NCBI RefSeq assembly: GCF_030848805.1 | Contig: NW_027270264.1 | Span: 62,001-126,000 of the forward strand | Length of the DNA: 64,000 bases | Source: Temnothorax longispinosus | Taxonomy: Eukaryota > Arthropoda > Insecta > Hymenoptera > Formicidae | Direction of reading: 5' to 3' | Shown: positions 10,166-21,122 of the stretch, one piece after another | How positions within the stretch are numbered: position 1 is the stretch's first letter | Layout of the letters: every line of letters begins with the position of its first letter | Notes under the pieces: model-generated | The model's database searches: none | The model's input: only the letters and a program-made list of their open reading frames with translations | What the model was told of the DNA's origin: nothing | Translations under genes and position numbers: made by a program

Positions 10166-11132
10166 AATTGCGTATCTCGGCTTATTCGTTTAGTCGATAC
10201 GATGCTTTTATTCCAGATAATTATTCCGATCGGAGGACTTTGTGCCTCGTGATTGTTAAACTATGATCACGCACTCGGCCGTGACCATCACTCTATCATA
10301 CAATGTTCGTGCGCTGAATTAACGAACGAGTATTCGGTGGTTAAATACAATGATTAATAATGTCCGCACAATATTCCGTATCCGCGTGACCCAATGCCCG
10401 TGGTTGTTATATACTCGATAATTGCACTTCCGTTAATTAACAATGTATCCGAATTTCAACTCGCGTATTGTTGCTAACACTCGATTGTATTTGGCAATTA
10501 ATTGCCCCTCGCTGTTAGTTAAGACGAGTAATTTTACGCGATAGTACGCGGGAGTTCTCGGTTGTAAAGTATAACGCGTATGCCGATCGTACAGAGTGTG
10601 ATACGTGTGTTCGCCACGGCTATACCCGAGAGACTGCCTCGAGCAGTCGCTCTCGCTTGGGCTCCCCACTTATGCCGGATCGTTCCCACTCCTCGGAACT
10701 TTCGCGATCGTCTATTGTTCGCGGCCGGCACATCTGGCGCTATCATGCGAAAACACGATGATTTTCACTACCCTCTCGCGTGCCCTTTTGCGCATCGCCC
10801 GTTCTAGAAGGTTCCCGTGGAAATTTCCACGCGCAACGCAGTGCGAGAACCTTCCTTCCTCGGTACCGCTGCACCAGGTTTTCACTCACGGAAAATGTTC
10901 GACGCGGACGACGTCGACCTATGCGCACCTCATCGGAGATGCCCCTGAAGGTAAATTTAGGCGTTCTCCCTGTAGACGACGTCCGGGTGACGTCGGTGTC
11001 GTCGGCCGTTGACGCCGACCCTCTGGCTGGGTTTCCCAGGTGCTGGTATCGCTGTTCCGGGCCACTGTTCCCGGAGATGATGCGTATCCTGGGGATCTTT
11101 GTCGGAGCTCGACGTCGACCCCCTAGGAGGGT

Positions 11133-11650
11133 GTCCCAGGTCCTGGTAAGACCGTCGGATAGCCAAGTTCCTGGCGAAAGTGCGTTTCGCCCGGATTTGG
11201 CCGAACAATGGCGCCGACCTCCTGGGGAGGCGTCCCAGGTCCTGGTAAGACCGTCGGATGGGCAAGTTCCTGGCGAAAGTGCGTTTCGCCCGGATTTGGC
11301 CGGACAATGGCGCCGACCTCCTGGGAAGGTGTCCCAGGTCCTGGTACGGCCGTCGGATAGGTAAGTTCCTGGCGAAAGTGCGTTTCGCCCGGACTTTGTC
11401 GGATAATGGCGCCGACCTCCTGGGAAGGTGTCCCAGGTCCTGGTGAGGCCGTTGGATCAATCAGTTCCTGGCGAAAATGCGTTTCGCCCGGATTTTGTCG
11501 GACAATGGCGCCGACCCCCTGGGAGGGTGTCCCAGGTCCTGGTAAGACCGTCGGACCAATAAGTTCCTGGAGAAATTCCGTTTTCCGGGGATTTTCACCG
11601 GGTCATGGCGCGCACCCCCTGGAGCTGTGTCCCAGGTTCTCGGATGACGA
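11133..11650 (+). repeat. 99-bp minisatellite of unit C (five copies plus a partial)
   Basis: Copies begin with GTCCCAGG at 11,133, 11,232, 11,331, 11,430, 11,529 and 11,629: four steps of exactly 99 bp and one of 100. Each monomer has CTGGTAAGA or a variant, CTGGCGAAAGTGCGTTTCGC and ATGGCGCCGACC. The last copy changes to a CTGGAGAAATTCCG form and ends in CAGCCTGG. Confidence 0.95.
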
Positions 11651-12230
11651 TTCAGCCTGGTTGTCCCTGGAGAAGATGTTTTGTCCAAGAACTTGGCGTT
11701 TCTTTGGCGCCCACCTTATGGACGCGCGCACTGGGTACGGGGAATGTTTCTCCGTGCCCCTCATACGGGTTACCGTCGTAACTCTTTATCTGCGTGTGGA
11801 ATTAAACGCGCTTACCTTCGTACGATTATCATCGCTCAACCCTATCGACAACCGCTAAATAATTTAAGACCTTTATGATCGGCGGTAAGTCAAACTATCT
11901 ACTAAACGTGGTTTTGTACCGATCGGCCGGATATAATTCTAAACTTAAAATTACGCGCGGTCTCTACCGTCTTGCCGATCCTGTATTTTAACGATACGCA
12001 AAACTAAATCTATTTAGCCATATGGGCTGTCAATGCAACTTAATACTATATCATTCAGAAGCGCCGTAAGTGTAACCTTAAAATATTATCTATCATGGCA
12101 TAAATGAAAATAAACTGAAAATAAAGTAACTGACAATTCTGTCACGCAAGTTGTCTAAACTAAATTAAGATTAATCAAAAATGGAAACAAAACGTGTATT
12201 TGTATATATATGTCGACGAGCCGTCTCTCC

Positions 12231-12570
12231 CTATTTCGGCTTCCAGGCCTCGTCATCCTCGCTCTCGCTTTCTTCCGACGGCGACTCGAAATCGTCGGAA
12301 GGCTGCTCCACCGGACCGATCGGGAACTTGTAATTTATGAATTCCGCGATCGAGTCTGTAAGCGGAGGAAACGCGGGAGTCATTACAGGCAACTGTAGTG
12401 CCGACATCAACGGCGTGGGCGGCATACAAGGGAGTTCGGTCTCCCTTGGCATGGATGTCGCTGCCGGGTCTTCATGAGGCGGCTGCGCTCCTTCCACCGC
12501 TCGTTCTTCTTGTGCCGCGCGTGGCTCCGCATCCGGTAACCTGCGCAGTATTACTCGGGGTGATTGCTTT
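12231..12570 (-). CDS. Minus-strand small ORF of unit C, proline-rich with acidic tail
   Basis: From about 12,570 downward the frame reads KQSPRVILRRLPDAEPRAAQ, then CMPPTPLMSALQLP, and ends ESESEDDEAWKPK and a stop. The first ATG is internal, so the start is unsettled. Units D and E carry the same ORF; G and A carry a distant version sharing the PRV-L-RL...AER phrase and an acidic C-terminus. An extra base near 12,575 breaks the frame upstream relative to E. It resembles no family I know; the composition suggests a disordered protein. Coding status rests only on persistence across copies. Confidence 0.35.
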
Positions 12571-12589
12571 ATTCAAGCGACGCGGCTGT

Positions 12590-13225
12590 AGGATGTCCTG
12601 ATGGATCACCGTTGCTGCTTCTCATCCCTGGATCCTCGCTTTACATCGCATACCAGATAGAGGTAAGTAAGGATAAATTAATTATATCCTAATTATTTGA
12701 ATTTTTATTTCAGACTGATGTCCCTGTTGGATCACCGTTGCTGCTTCTCATCCCTGGATCCTCGGCTTTACATCGCATACCAGATAGAGGTAAGTAATTA
12801 TAAAATAATTATGTGATAATTATTTTATGTTTGTTGCAGATCGACGTCCCGGATGGATCGCCGTTGCCGTTATCCGTCTCTGGATCCTCGCTTTACCTCG
12901 CATACCAGATATCAAGTGCTAATTCGCTTCTTTTCTTTCAGGATTCCCGCTCGGTCGCAAGGATCCACTCGCTTTACATCGCATACCGGATTGCCGCTGG
13001 CCAACGTTGGATCATCGCCGAAGGACAAGGTAAGTAGAAGGTAAGTATCGATAATTTTTTATAATTAATCAGGACAATTTGTTTCAGAATTAATTAATCT
13101 TTAATTCCAGATCATCATTTCAACATTACAGGCCGTTTCACAATATCATAAGGTGTCTCACAACGCGAGTTTCTCGCCTCGGTGTGAATGTCGCTTTATT
13201 TTAATAAAGTTGCACAATTATTCAA
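12590..13225 (+). pseudogene. Unit D exon ladder, broken
   Basis: Block 1 (12,590-12,662) has lost a C and its acceptor; block 2 (12,714-12,789) is 76 nt because of an extra G. Block 3 (from 12,840) runs into a deletion that removes its end and most of the following intron. Block 4 (12,942-13,029) is rearranged and contains CGGTCGCAAGG, the unit-end motif. Block 5 starts at 13,111 and keeps AATAAA at 13,203-13,208. It cannot make the in-frame product of B, C, E and F. Confidence 0.6.
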
Positions 13226-14191
13226 ATTGCGTATCTCGGCTATTCGTTTAGTCGATACGATGCTTTTATTCCAGATAATTATTCCGATCGGAGGACTTTG
13301 TGCCTCGTGATTGTTAAACTATGATCACGCACTCGGCCGTGACCATCACTCTATCATACAATGTTCGTGCGCTGAATTAACGAACGAGTATTCGGTGGTT
13401 AAATACAATGATTAATAATGTCCGCACAATATTCCGTATCCGCGTGACCCAATGCCCGTGGTTGTTATATACTCGATAATTGCACTTCCGTTAATTAACA
13501 ATGTATCCGAATTTCAACTCGCGTATTGTTGCTAACACTCGATTGTATTTGGCAATTAATTGCCCCTCGCTGTTAGTTAAGACGAGTAATTTTTACGCGA
13601 TAGTACGCGGGAGTTCTCGGTTGTAAAGTATAACGCGTATGCCGATCGTACAGAGTGTGATACGTGTATTCGCCACGGCTATACCCGAGAGACTGCCTCG
13701 AGCGGTCGCTCTCGCTTGGGCTCCCCACTTATGCCGGATCGTTCCCACTCCCCGGAACTTTCTCGATCGTCTATTGTTCGCGGCCGGCACATCTGGCGCG
13801 ATCAGGCGAAAACATGATGATTTTCACTACCCTCTCGCGTGCCCTTTTGCGCATCGCCCGTTCTAGAAGGTTCCCGTGGAAATTTCCACGCGCAACGCAG
13901 TGCGAGAACCTTCCTTCCTCGGTACCGCTGCACCAGGTATCCACTCGCGGAAACTGTTCGACGCGGACGACGTCGACCCATGCGCACCTCCTCGGAGATG
14001 CCCCTGAAGGTGAATCTGGGTGTTCTCCCTGTAGACGACGTCCGGGTGACGTCGGTGTCGTCGGCCGCTGACGCCGACCCTCTGGCTGGGTTTCCCAGGA
14101 GCTAGTATCGCTGTTCCGGGCCACTGTTCCCGGAGATGATGCGTATCCCGGGGATCTTTGTCGGAGCTCGACGTCGACCCCCTAGGCGGGT

Positions 14192-14605
14192 GTCCCAGGA
14201 CTTGGTAAGGCCGTCGGATGGATAAGTTCCTGGCGAAGATGCGTTTCGCCCGGTTGTCGCCGGATCATGGCGCCGACCTCCTGGGAGGGTGTCCCAGGTC
14301 CTGGTAAGGCCGTCGGATGTACAAGTTCCTGGCGAAAGTGCGTTTCGCCCGGACTTTGTCGGACAATGGCGTTGACCTCCTGGGGAGGTATCCCAGGTCT
14401 TGGTAAGACCGTCGATGGGTAAGTTCCTGGCGAAAGTGCGTTTCGCCCGAACTTTGTCGGACAATGGCGCCGACCCTCTGGAGAGGTTCCTCTGGTCCTG
14501 GCGAGTCCGTCGGACCCCTCTTTCCCTGGAGAAATTACGTTTTCCGGGGATTTTCACCGGGTCATGGCGCGCACCCCTTGGAGCTGTTTCCCAGGTCCTC
14601 GGATG
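14192..14605 (+). repeat. 99-bp minisatellite of unit D (about four copies)
   Basis: Copies start at 14,192, 14,291, 14,390, about 14,488 and about 14,587. One copy has lost a base (GTCGATGGG near 14,411). The same order of monomer variants occurs in unit E. Confidence 0.9.
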
Positions 14606-15168
14606 ACGTTTCAGCCTGGTTGTTCCTGGAGAAGATGAAATTTCCCCAGAACTTAGTATTTCCTTGGCGCCCACCTTATGGACGCGCGTACCGGGTCCGA
14701 GGGATGATCCTCCGTGCCCCCGATACGGGTTATCGTCGTAACTCTATATCGGCGTTTGGAATTAAACGCGCTTACCTTCGTACGATTATTATCGCTTAAA
14801 CTATATCGACAACCGCTAAATAATATAAGACCTTTATGATCGGCGGTAAGTCAAACTATCAACTAAACGTGGTTTTGTACCGGTCGGCCGGATATAACTC
14901 TAAACTAAAATTACGCGCGGTATCTACCGTCTTGCCGAGCCTATATTCTAATGATACGCAAAACTAAATGTACTTAGCCATACGGGCTGTCAATGCAACT
15001 TAATATATCTCTCAGAAGCGCCGTAAGTGTAATATCAAATAAAATGAATCATGGCATACATGAAAACGAAACGAAAATAAAGTAACTGACCATTCGGTCA
15101 AGCGATTTATGCAATCAAAACTAAATAACGAAACGTGTATTATATATAAATCGACGAGCCGTCTCTCC

Positions 15169-15425
15169 CTATTTCGGCTTCCAGGCCTCGTCATCCTCGC
15201 TCTCGCTTTCTTCCGACGGCGACTCGAAATCGTCGGAAGGCTGCTCCACCGGGCCGATCGGGAAATCATACCCTATAAATTCCGCGATCGCGTCTATTAG
15301 CGGAGGAGGCGCGGGAGTCGTTATCGGGAGCTGTAGTGCCGACATTAACGGCGTGGGCGGCATGCATGGGAGTTCGGTCTCCCGTGGTGCAGATGTCGCT
15401 GCTATGCTCCCTTGAGGCGGCTGCT
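15169..15425 (-). CDS. Minus-strand small ORF of unit D
   Basis: Homolog of the unit C and E ORFs: CMPPTPLMSALQLP, a proline-rich centre, YDFPIGPVEQPSDDFE and the tail ESESEDDEAWKPK. A one-base loss near 15,430 interrupts the frame relative to unit E, so only the C-terminal two thirds is open here. Function unknown. Confidence 0.35.
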
Positions 15426-15545
15426 CTCCTCCGTCGCTCGTTCAGCCTGTGCCGCGCGTGGCTCCGCAACGGGTAGTCTCCGCAATATTACCCGGGGTGA
15501 TTGTTTTGTCAAGCGACGCGGCTGTTGGGAAGTGCCCGGTCGCAA

Positions 15546-15552
15546 GGTTAGG
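15546..15552 (+). repeat. GGTTAGG junction between units D and E
   Basis: CGGTCGCAA (15,537-15,545), GGTTAGG, then TTGTGACCG. Confidence 0.95.
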
Positions 15553-16395
15553 TTGTGACCGGACGGTACGTGTTGAGCCCGATTCCGGCGGATAATATTC
15601 CTATCAAACGGTCGCCACTCGGTTTTACCTTAGACTACCGAGAAGGTAAGTTCGCATCAACGCCCCGATTATTCGCAAGACGCTAATAGGAATTATTTGT
15701 TTCAGAAGGATGTCCCTGATGGATCACCGTTGCTGCTTCTCATCCCTGGATCCTCGCTTTACATCGCATACCAGATAGAGGTAAGTAAGGATAAATTAAT
15801 TATATCCTAATTATTTGAATTTTATTTCAGACTGATGTCCCTGTTGGATCACCGTTGCTGCTTCTCATCCCTGGATCCTCGCTTTACATCGCATACCAGA
15901 TAGAGGTAAGTAATTATAAAATAATTATGTGATAATATTTTATGTTTTGTTGCAGATCGACGCCCGGAATGGATCGCCGTTGCCGTTATCCGTCTCTGGA
16001 TCCTCGCTTTACCTCGCATACCAGATAAGGATAAGTCCCGATAATTATGTTTTAATTACGTACTAATTCGCTTCTTTTCTTTCAGATTCCCGCCTCGGAT
16101 GGATCGCTGCTCTGTTGCTGCTCTGCTTCCCCGGATCCTCGCTTTACATCGCATACCGGATTGCCGCTGGCCAACGTTGGATCATCGCCGAAGGACAAGG
16201 TAAGTAGAAGGTAAGTATCGATAATTTTTTATAATTAATCAGGAGAATTTGTTTCAGAATTAATTAATCTTTAATTCCAGATCATCATTTCAACATTACA
16301 GGCCGTTTCACAATATCATAAAGGTGTCTCACAACGCGAGTTTCTCGCCTCGGTGTGAATGTCGCTTTATTTTAATAAAGTTGCACAATTATTCA
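15553..16395 (+). other. Unit E candidate five-block spliced transcript
   Basis: Leader to 15,655; blocks 15,706-15,780, 15,831-15,905, 15,956-16,030, 16,086-16,199 and 16,281 onward; in-frame TGA 16,356-16,358; AATAAA 16,374-16,379. Block lengths are 75, 75, 75 and 114 nt as in B, C and F, and all splice borders match, including ATAAGT after block 3. Confidence 0.5.
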
Positions 16396-17362
16396 AATTG
16401 CGTATCTCGGCTTATTCGTTTAGTCGATACGATGCTTTTATTCCAGATAATTATTCCGATCGGAGGACTTTGTGCCTCGTGATTGTTAAACTATGATCAC
16501 GCACTCGGCCGTGACCATCACTCTATCATACAATGTTCGTGCGCTGAATTAACGAACGAGTATTCGGTGGTTAAATACAATGATTAATAATGTCCGCACA
16601 ATATTCCGTATCCGCGTGACCCAATGCCCGTGGTTGTTATATACTCGATAATTGCACTTCCGTTAATTAACAATGTATCCGAATTTCAACTCGCGTATTG
16701 TTGCTAACACTCGATTGTATTTGGCAATTAATTGCCCCTCGCTGTTAGTTAAGACGAGTAATTTTACGCGATAGTACGCGGGAGTTCTCGGTTGTAAAGT
16801 ATAACGCGTATGCCGATCGTACAGAGTGTGATACGTGTGTTCGCCACGGCTATACCCGAGAGACTGCCTCGAGCGGTCGCTCTCGCTTGGGCTCCCCACT
16901 TATGCCGGATCGTTCCCACTCCTCGGAACTTTCTCGATCGTCTATTGTTCGCGGCCGGCACATCTGGCGCGATCATGCGAAAACACGATGATTTTCACTA
17001 CCCTCTCGCGTGCCCTTTTGCGCATCGCCCGTTCTAGAAGGTTCCCGTGGAAATTTCCACGCGCAACGCAGTGCGAGAACCTTCCTTCCTCGGTACCGCT
17101 GCACCAGGTATCCACTCGCGGAAAACTGTTCGACGCGGACGACGTCGACCCATGCGCACCTCCTCGGAGATGCCCCTGAAGGTGAATCTGGGTGTTCTCC
17201 TGTAGACGACGTCCGGGTGACGTCGGTGTCGTCGGCCGTTGACGCCGACCCTCTGGCTGGGTTTCCCAGGAGCTGGTATCGCTGTTCCGGGCCACTGTTC
17301 CCGGAGATGATGCGTATCCCGGGGATCTTTGTCGGAGCTCGACGTCGACCCCCTAGGCGGGT

Positions 17363-17775
17363 GTCCCAGGACTTGGTAAGGCCGTCGGATGGATAAGTTC
17401 TGGCGAAGATGCGTTTCGCCCGGTTGTCGCCGGATCATGGCGCCGACCTCCTGGGAGGGTGTCCCAGGTCCTGGTAAGGCCGTCGGATGTGCAAGTTCCT
17501 GGCGAAAGTGCGTTTTGCCCGGACTTTGTCGGACAATGGCGTTGACCTCCTGGGGAGGTATCCTAGGTCTTGGTAAGACCGTCGAATGGGTAAGTTCCTG
17601 GCGAAAGTGCGTTTCGCCCGAACTTTGTCGGACAATGGCGCCGACCCTCTGGAGAGGTTTCTCTGGTCTTGGCGAGTCCGTCGGACCTCTCTTTCCCTGG
17701 AGAAATTACGTTTCCCGGGGATTTTCACCGGGTCATGGCGCGCACCCCCTGGAGCTGTTTCCCAGGTCCTCGGAT
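17363..17775 (+). repeat. 99-bp minisatellite of unit E (about four copies)
   Basis: Copies start at 17,363, 17,461, 17,560, about 17,659 and about 17,759. The order of monomer variants parallels unit D, so D and E diverged as whole units after the array formed. Confidence 0.9.
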
Positions 17776-18346
17776 GACGTTTCAGCCTGGTTGTTCCTGG
17801 AGAAGATGAAATTTCCCCAGGACTTAGCATTTCCTTGGCGCCCACCTCATGAACGCGCGCACTGGGTACGGGGAATGTTTCTCCGTGTCCCTCATACGGG
17901 TTATCGTCGTAACTGTATATCGGCGTTTGGAATTAAACGCGCTTACCTTCGTACGATTGTTATCGCTTAAACTATATCGACAACCGCTAAATAATATAAG
18001 ACCTTTATGATCGGCGGTAAGTCAAACTATCAACTAAACGTGGTTTTGTACCGGTCGGCCGGATATAACTCTAAACTAAAATTACGCGCGGTCTCTACCG
18101 TCTTGCCGAGCCTATATTCTAATGATACGCAAAACTAAATGTGCTTGGCCATACGGGCTGTCAATGCAACTTAATATATCTTTCAGAAGCGCCGTAAGTA
18201 TAATATCAAAATAAAATCATGGCATAAATGAAAATGAAACGAAAATAAAGTAATTGACCATTCTGTCAAGCGATTTATGCAACTCAAAACTACAAAATGA
18301 AAAAAACGTGTATTTGTATATATTAATCGACGAGAGCCGTCTTTCC

Positions 18347-18724
18347 CTATTTCGGCTTCCAGGCCTCGTCATCCTCGCTCTCGCTTTCTTCCGCCGGCGA
18401 CTCGAAATCGTCGGAAGGCTGCTCCACCGGGCCGATCGGGAAATCATATGCTACTAATTCCGCGATCGCGTCTATTGGCGGAGGAGGCGCGGGAGTCGTT
18501 ATCGGGAGCTGCAGTGCCGACATTAGCGGCGTGGGCGGCATGCATGGGAGTTCGGTCTCCCTTGGTACAGATGTCGCTACTGGGTCTCCTTGAGGCGGCT
18601 GCGCTCCTTCCACCGCTCGTTCTGCCTGTGCCGCGCGTGGCTCCGCAACGGGTAGTCTCCGCAATATCACCCGGGGTGATTGTTTTGTCAAGCGACGCGG
18701 CTGTTGGGAAGTGCCCGGTCGCAA
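18347..18724 (-). CDS. Minus-strand small ORF of unit E, longest copy (125 codons)
   Basis: Open from the unit end (a TTG at 18,722-18,724) to the tail ESESEDDEAWKPK. It includes QSPRVILRRLPVAEPRAAQ, CMPPTPLMSALQLP and an acidic C-terminus. No ATG opens the full frame; the first ATG is at CMPP. The frame stays open upstream, through the GGTTAGG junction into the leader of unit F (reading SGHNLTLRPG), until a TAA about 80 bp further. No known family. Either a real small gene with an unseen upstream exon or a chance frame kept by recent duplication. Confidence 0.35.
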   Translation of the reverse strand: MRPGTSQQPRRLTKQSPRVILRRLPVAEPRAAQAERAVEGAQPPQGDPVATSVPRETELPCMPPTPLMSALQLPITTPAPPPPIDAIAELVAYDFPIGPVEQPSDDFESPAEESESEDDEAWKPK

Positions 18725-18731
18725 GGTTAGG
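18725..18731 (+). repeat. GGTTAGG junction between units E and F
   Basis: CGGTCGCAA (18,716-18,724), GGTTAGG, then TTGTGACCG (18,732-18,740). Confidence 0.95.
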
Positions 18732-19575
18732 TTGTGACCGGACGGTACGTGTTGAGCCCGATTCCGGCGGATAATATTCCTATCAAACGGTCGCCACTCG
18801 GTTTTACCTTAGACTACCGAGAAGGTAAGTTCGCATCAACGCCCCGATTATTCGCAAGACGTTAATAGGAATTATTTGTTTCAGAAGGATGTCCCTGATG
18901 GATCACCGTTGCTGCTTCTCATCCCTGGATCCTCGCTTTACATCGCATACCAGATAGAGGTAAGTAAGGATAAATTAATTATATCCTAATTGTTTGAATT
19001 TTTATTTCAGACTGATGTCCCTGTTGGATCACCGTTGCTGCTTCTCATCCCTGGATCCTCGCTTTACATCGCATACCAGATAGAGGTAAGTAATTATAAA
19101 ATAATTATGTGATAATTCTTTTATGTTTTGTTGCAGATCGACGCCCGGAATGGATCGCCGTTGCCGTTATCCGTCTCTGGATCCTCGCTTTACCTCGCAT
19201 ACCAGATAAGGATAAGTCCCGATAATTATGTTTTAATTACGTACTAATTTGCTTCTTTTCTTTCAGATTCCCGCCTCGGATGGATCGCTGCTCTGTTGCT
19301 GCTCTGCTTCCCCGGATCCTCGCTTTACATCGCATACCGGATTGCCGCTGGCCAACGTTGGATCATCGCCGAAGGACAAGGTAAGTAGAAGGTAAGTATC
19401 GATAATTTTTTATAATTAATCAGGACAATTTGTTTCAGAATTAATTAATCTTTAATTCCAGATCATCATTTCAACATTACAGGCCGTTTCACAATATCAT
19501 AAAGGTGTCTCACAACGCGAGTTTCTCGCCTCGGTGTGAATGTCGCTTTATTTTAATAAAGTTGCACAATTATTC
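18732..19575 (+). other. Unit F candidate five-block spliced transcript
   Basis: Leader to 18,824; blocks 18,885-18,959, 19,011-19,085, 19,137-19,211, 19,267-19,380 and 19,462 onward; in-frame TGA 19,537-19,539; AATAAA 19,555-19,560. Same lengths, phases and ATAAGT third donor as B, C and E. Confidence 0.5.
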
Positions 19576-20545
19576 AAATTGCGTATCTCGGCTTATTCGT
19601 TTAGTCGATACGATGCTTTTATTCCAGATAATTATTCCGATCGGAGGACTTTGTGCCTCGTGATTGTTAAACTATGATCACGCACTCGGCCGTGACCATC
19701 ACTCTATCATACAATGTTCGTGCGCTGAATTAACGAACGAGTATTCGGTGGTTAAATACAATGATTAATAATGTCCGCACAATATTCCGTATCCGCGTGA
19801 CCCAATGCCCGTGGTTGTTATATACTCGATAATTGCACTTCCGTTAATTAACAATGTATCCGAATTTCAACTCGCGTATTGTTGCTAACACTCGATTGTA
19901 TTTGGCAATTAATTGCCCCTCGCTGTTAGTTAAGACGAGTAATTTTTACGCGATAGTACGCGGGAGTTCTCGGTTGTAAAGTATAACGCGTATGCCGATC
20001 GTACAGAGTGTGATACGTGTATTCGCCACGGCTATACCCGAGAGACTGCCTCGAGCCGTTGCTCTCGCTTGGGCTCCCCACTTATGCCGGATCGTTCCCA
20101 CTCCCCGGAACTTTCTCGATCGTCTATTGTTCGCGGCCGGCACATCTGGCGCGATCATGCGAAAACACGCTGATTTTCACTATCTTCTCGCGTGCCCTTT
20201 TGCGCATTGCCCGTTCTAGAAGGTTCCCGTGGAAATTTCCACGCGCAACGCAGTGCGAGAACCTTCCTTCCTTGGTACCGCTGCACCAGGTATCCACTCG
20301 CGGAAACTGTTCGACGCGGACGACGTCGACCCATGCGCACCTCCTCGGAGATGCCCCTAAAGGTGAATTTGGGTGTTCTCCCTGTAGACGACGTCCGGGT
20401 GACGTCGATGTCGTCGGCCGTTGACGCCGACCCTCTGGCTAGGTTTCTCGGGAGCTGGTATCGCTGTTCCGGGGCCACTGTTCCCGGAGATGATGCATTT
20501 CCTGGGGATCTTCGTCGGAGCTCGACGTCGACCCCCTAGGCGGGT

Positions 20546-20860
20546 GTCCCAGGACCTCTCGCGATGGATTGCGCCGTTTGTTCCCGGGGAAGATGCTTTT
20601 TCCGGGGAACTCGTCTGTCTTTGACGCCGACCCCCTGGGAGGGTGTCCTAGGTCCTGGTGGGACCGTCGGATGGATAAGTTCCTGGCGAAATTGTGTTTC
20701 GCCGGGATTTTGCCGGACAATGGCGCCGACCCTCTGGAGAGGCTCCTCTGGTCCTGGTGAGTCCGTCGGACCTTTCTTTCCCTGGAGAAATTATGTTTCC
20801 CGGGGATTTTCACCGGGTCATGGCGCGAACCCCCTGGGAGGATATCCCAGGTCTCACCCA
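20546..20860 (+). repeat. 99-bp minisatellite of unit F (about three copies)
   Basis: Copies start at 20,546, 20,645, about 20,744 and about 20,844, with the same variant order as unit B. Confidence 0.85.
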
Positions 20861-21110
20861 ATCCGTCGAGCGTTCTTATACCCGAAGCCGGTATCCTTTT
20901 CGGGAACCTTGCTTCGTCGGTAAATCTGGCGTCGCACATTCGTGCGCCAGGTATGCGGGATGGTCCTCTGGCCCATTGCCTCTGCAGGTCACTACGGTTT
21001 GGGCGTCTCACGTTATCGATCCTCGCCTTCGTCCCCTCAGTCGGTATCTTCTCCATTGAGGATGCTCGTCGGATCGTTTCCGAACTCGCCTCCGAAGCGC
21101 GCGGTCGCAA

Positions 21111-21122
21111 GGTTAGGTTAGG
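21111..21122 (+). repeat. GGTTAGGTTAGG tract after unit F, occupied by a SART-like element
   Basis: CGGTCGCAA is followed by GGTTAGGTTAGG and then TTGTACGCGC instead of TTGTGACCGG. The retrotransposon body starts within these first bases. Confidence 0.9.

Larger units (their letters stand above)
9322..12589 (+). repeat. Complex repeat unit C (long subtype)
   Basis: Same order as unit B up to the minisatellite. It then continues with a 1-kb segment absent from B and F (about 11,640-12,589: GGTAAGTCAAACTATC near 11,883, a GCCGTAAGTGT donor-like site near 12,064, AT-rich spacer, minus-strand ORF). The palindrome CGTGGAAATTTCCACG is at 10,816-10,831. The right end is truncated: it breaks inside the ORF region and runs straight into the first exon block of unit D without a TTAGG tract. 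Confidence 0.9.
12590..15545 (+). repeat. Complex repeat unit D (long subtype, 5' truncated)
   Basis: It lacks the TTGTGACCG leader and starts inside exon block 1. The body, palindrome (13,875-13,890), 99-bp repeat and ORF region match C and E. The right end is CGGTCGCAA before GGTTAGG. Confidence 0.9.
15553..18724 (+). repeat. Complex repeat unit E (long subtype, most complete)
   Basis: A 3172-bp unit with both ends present (TTGTGACCG ... CGGTCGCAA), a full exon ladder, the palindrome at 17,046-17,061, a 99-bp array and the longest minus-strand ORF of the C-E group. It is the best reference copy for the long subtype. Confidence 0.9.
18732..21110 (+). repeat. Complex repeat unit F (short subtype)
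   Basis: A 2379-bp unit, near-copy of unit B including its distinct right end. Palindrome at 20,228-20,243. It ends CGGTCGCAA before a two-repeat TTAGG tract, as unit B does. Confidence 0.9.

Noticed and set aside
10957..11460. Long minus-strand frame (168 codons) of 33-residue repeats over the 99-bp minisatellite, and similar frames at 8638-9309, 14,102-14,674, 17,435-17,845 and 20,439-21,302
   Set aside because: A 99-bp period keeps any frame open on both strands; the composition is arginine-rich and the frames differ between copies, so I do not call proteins.
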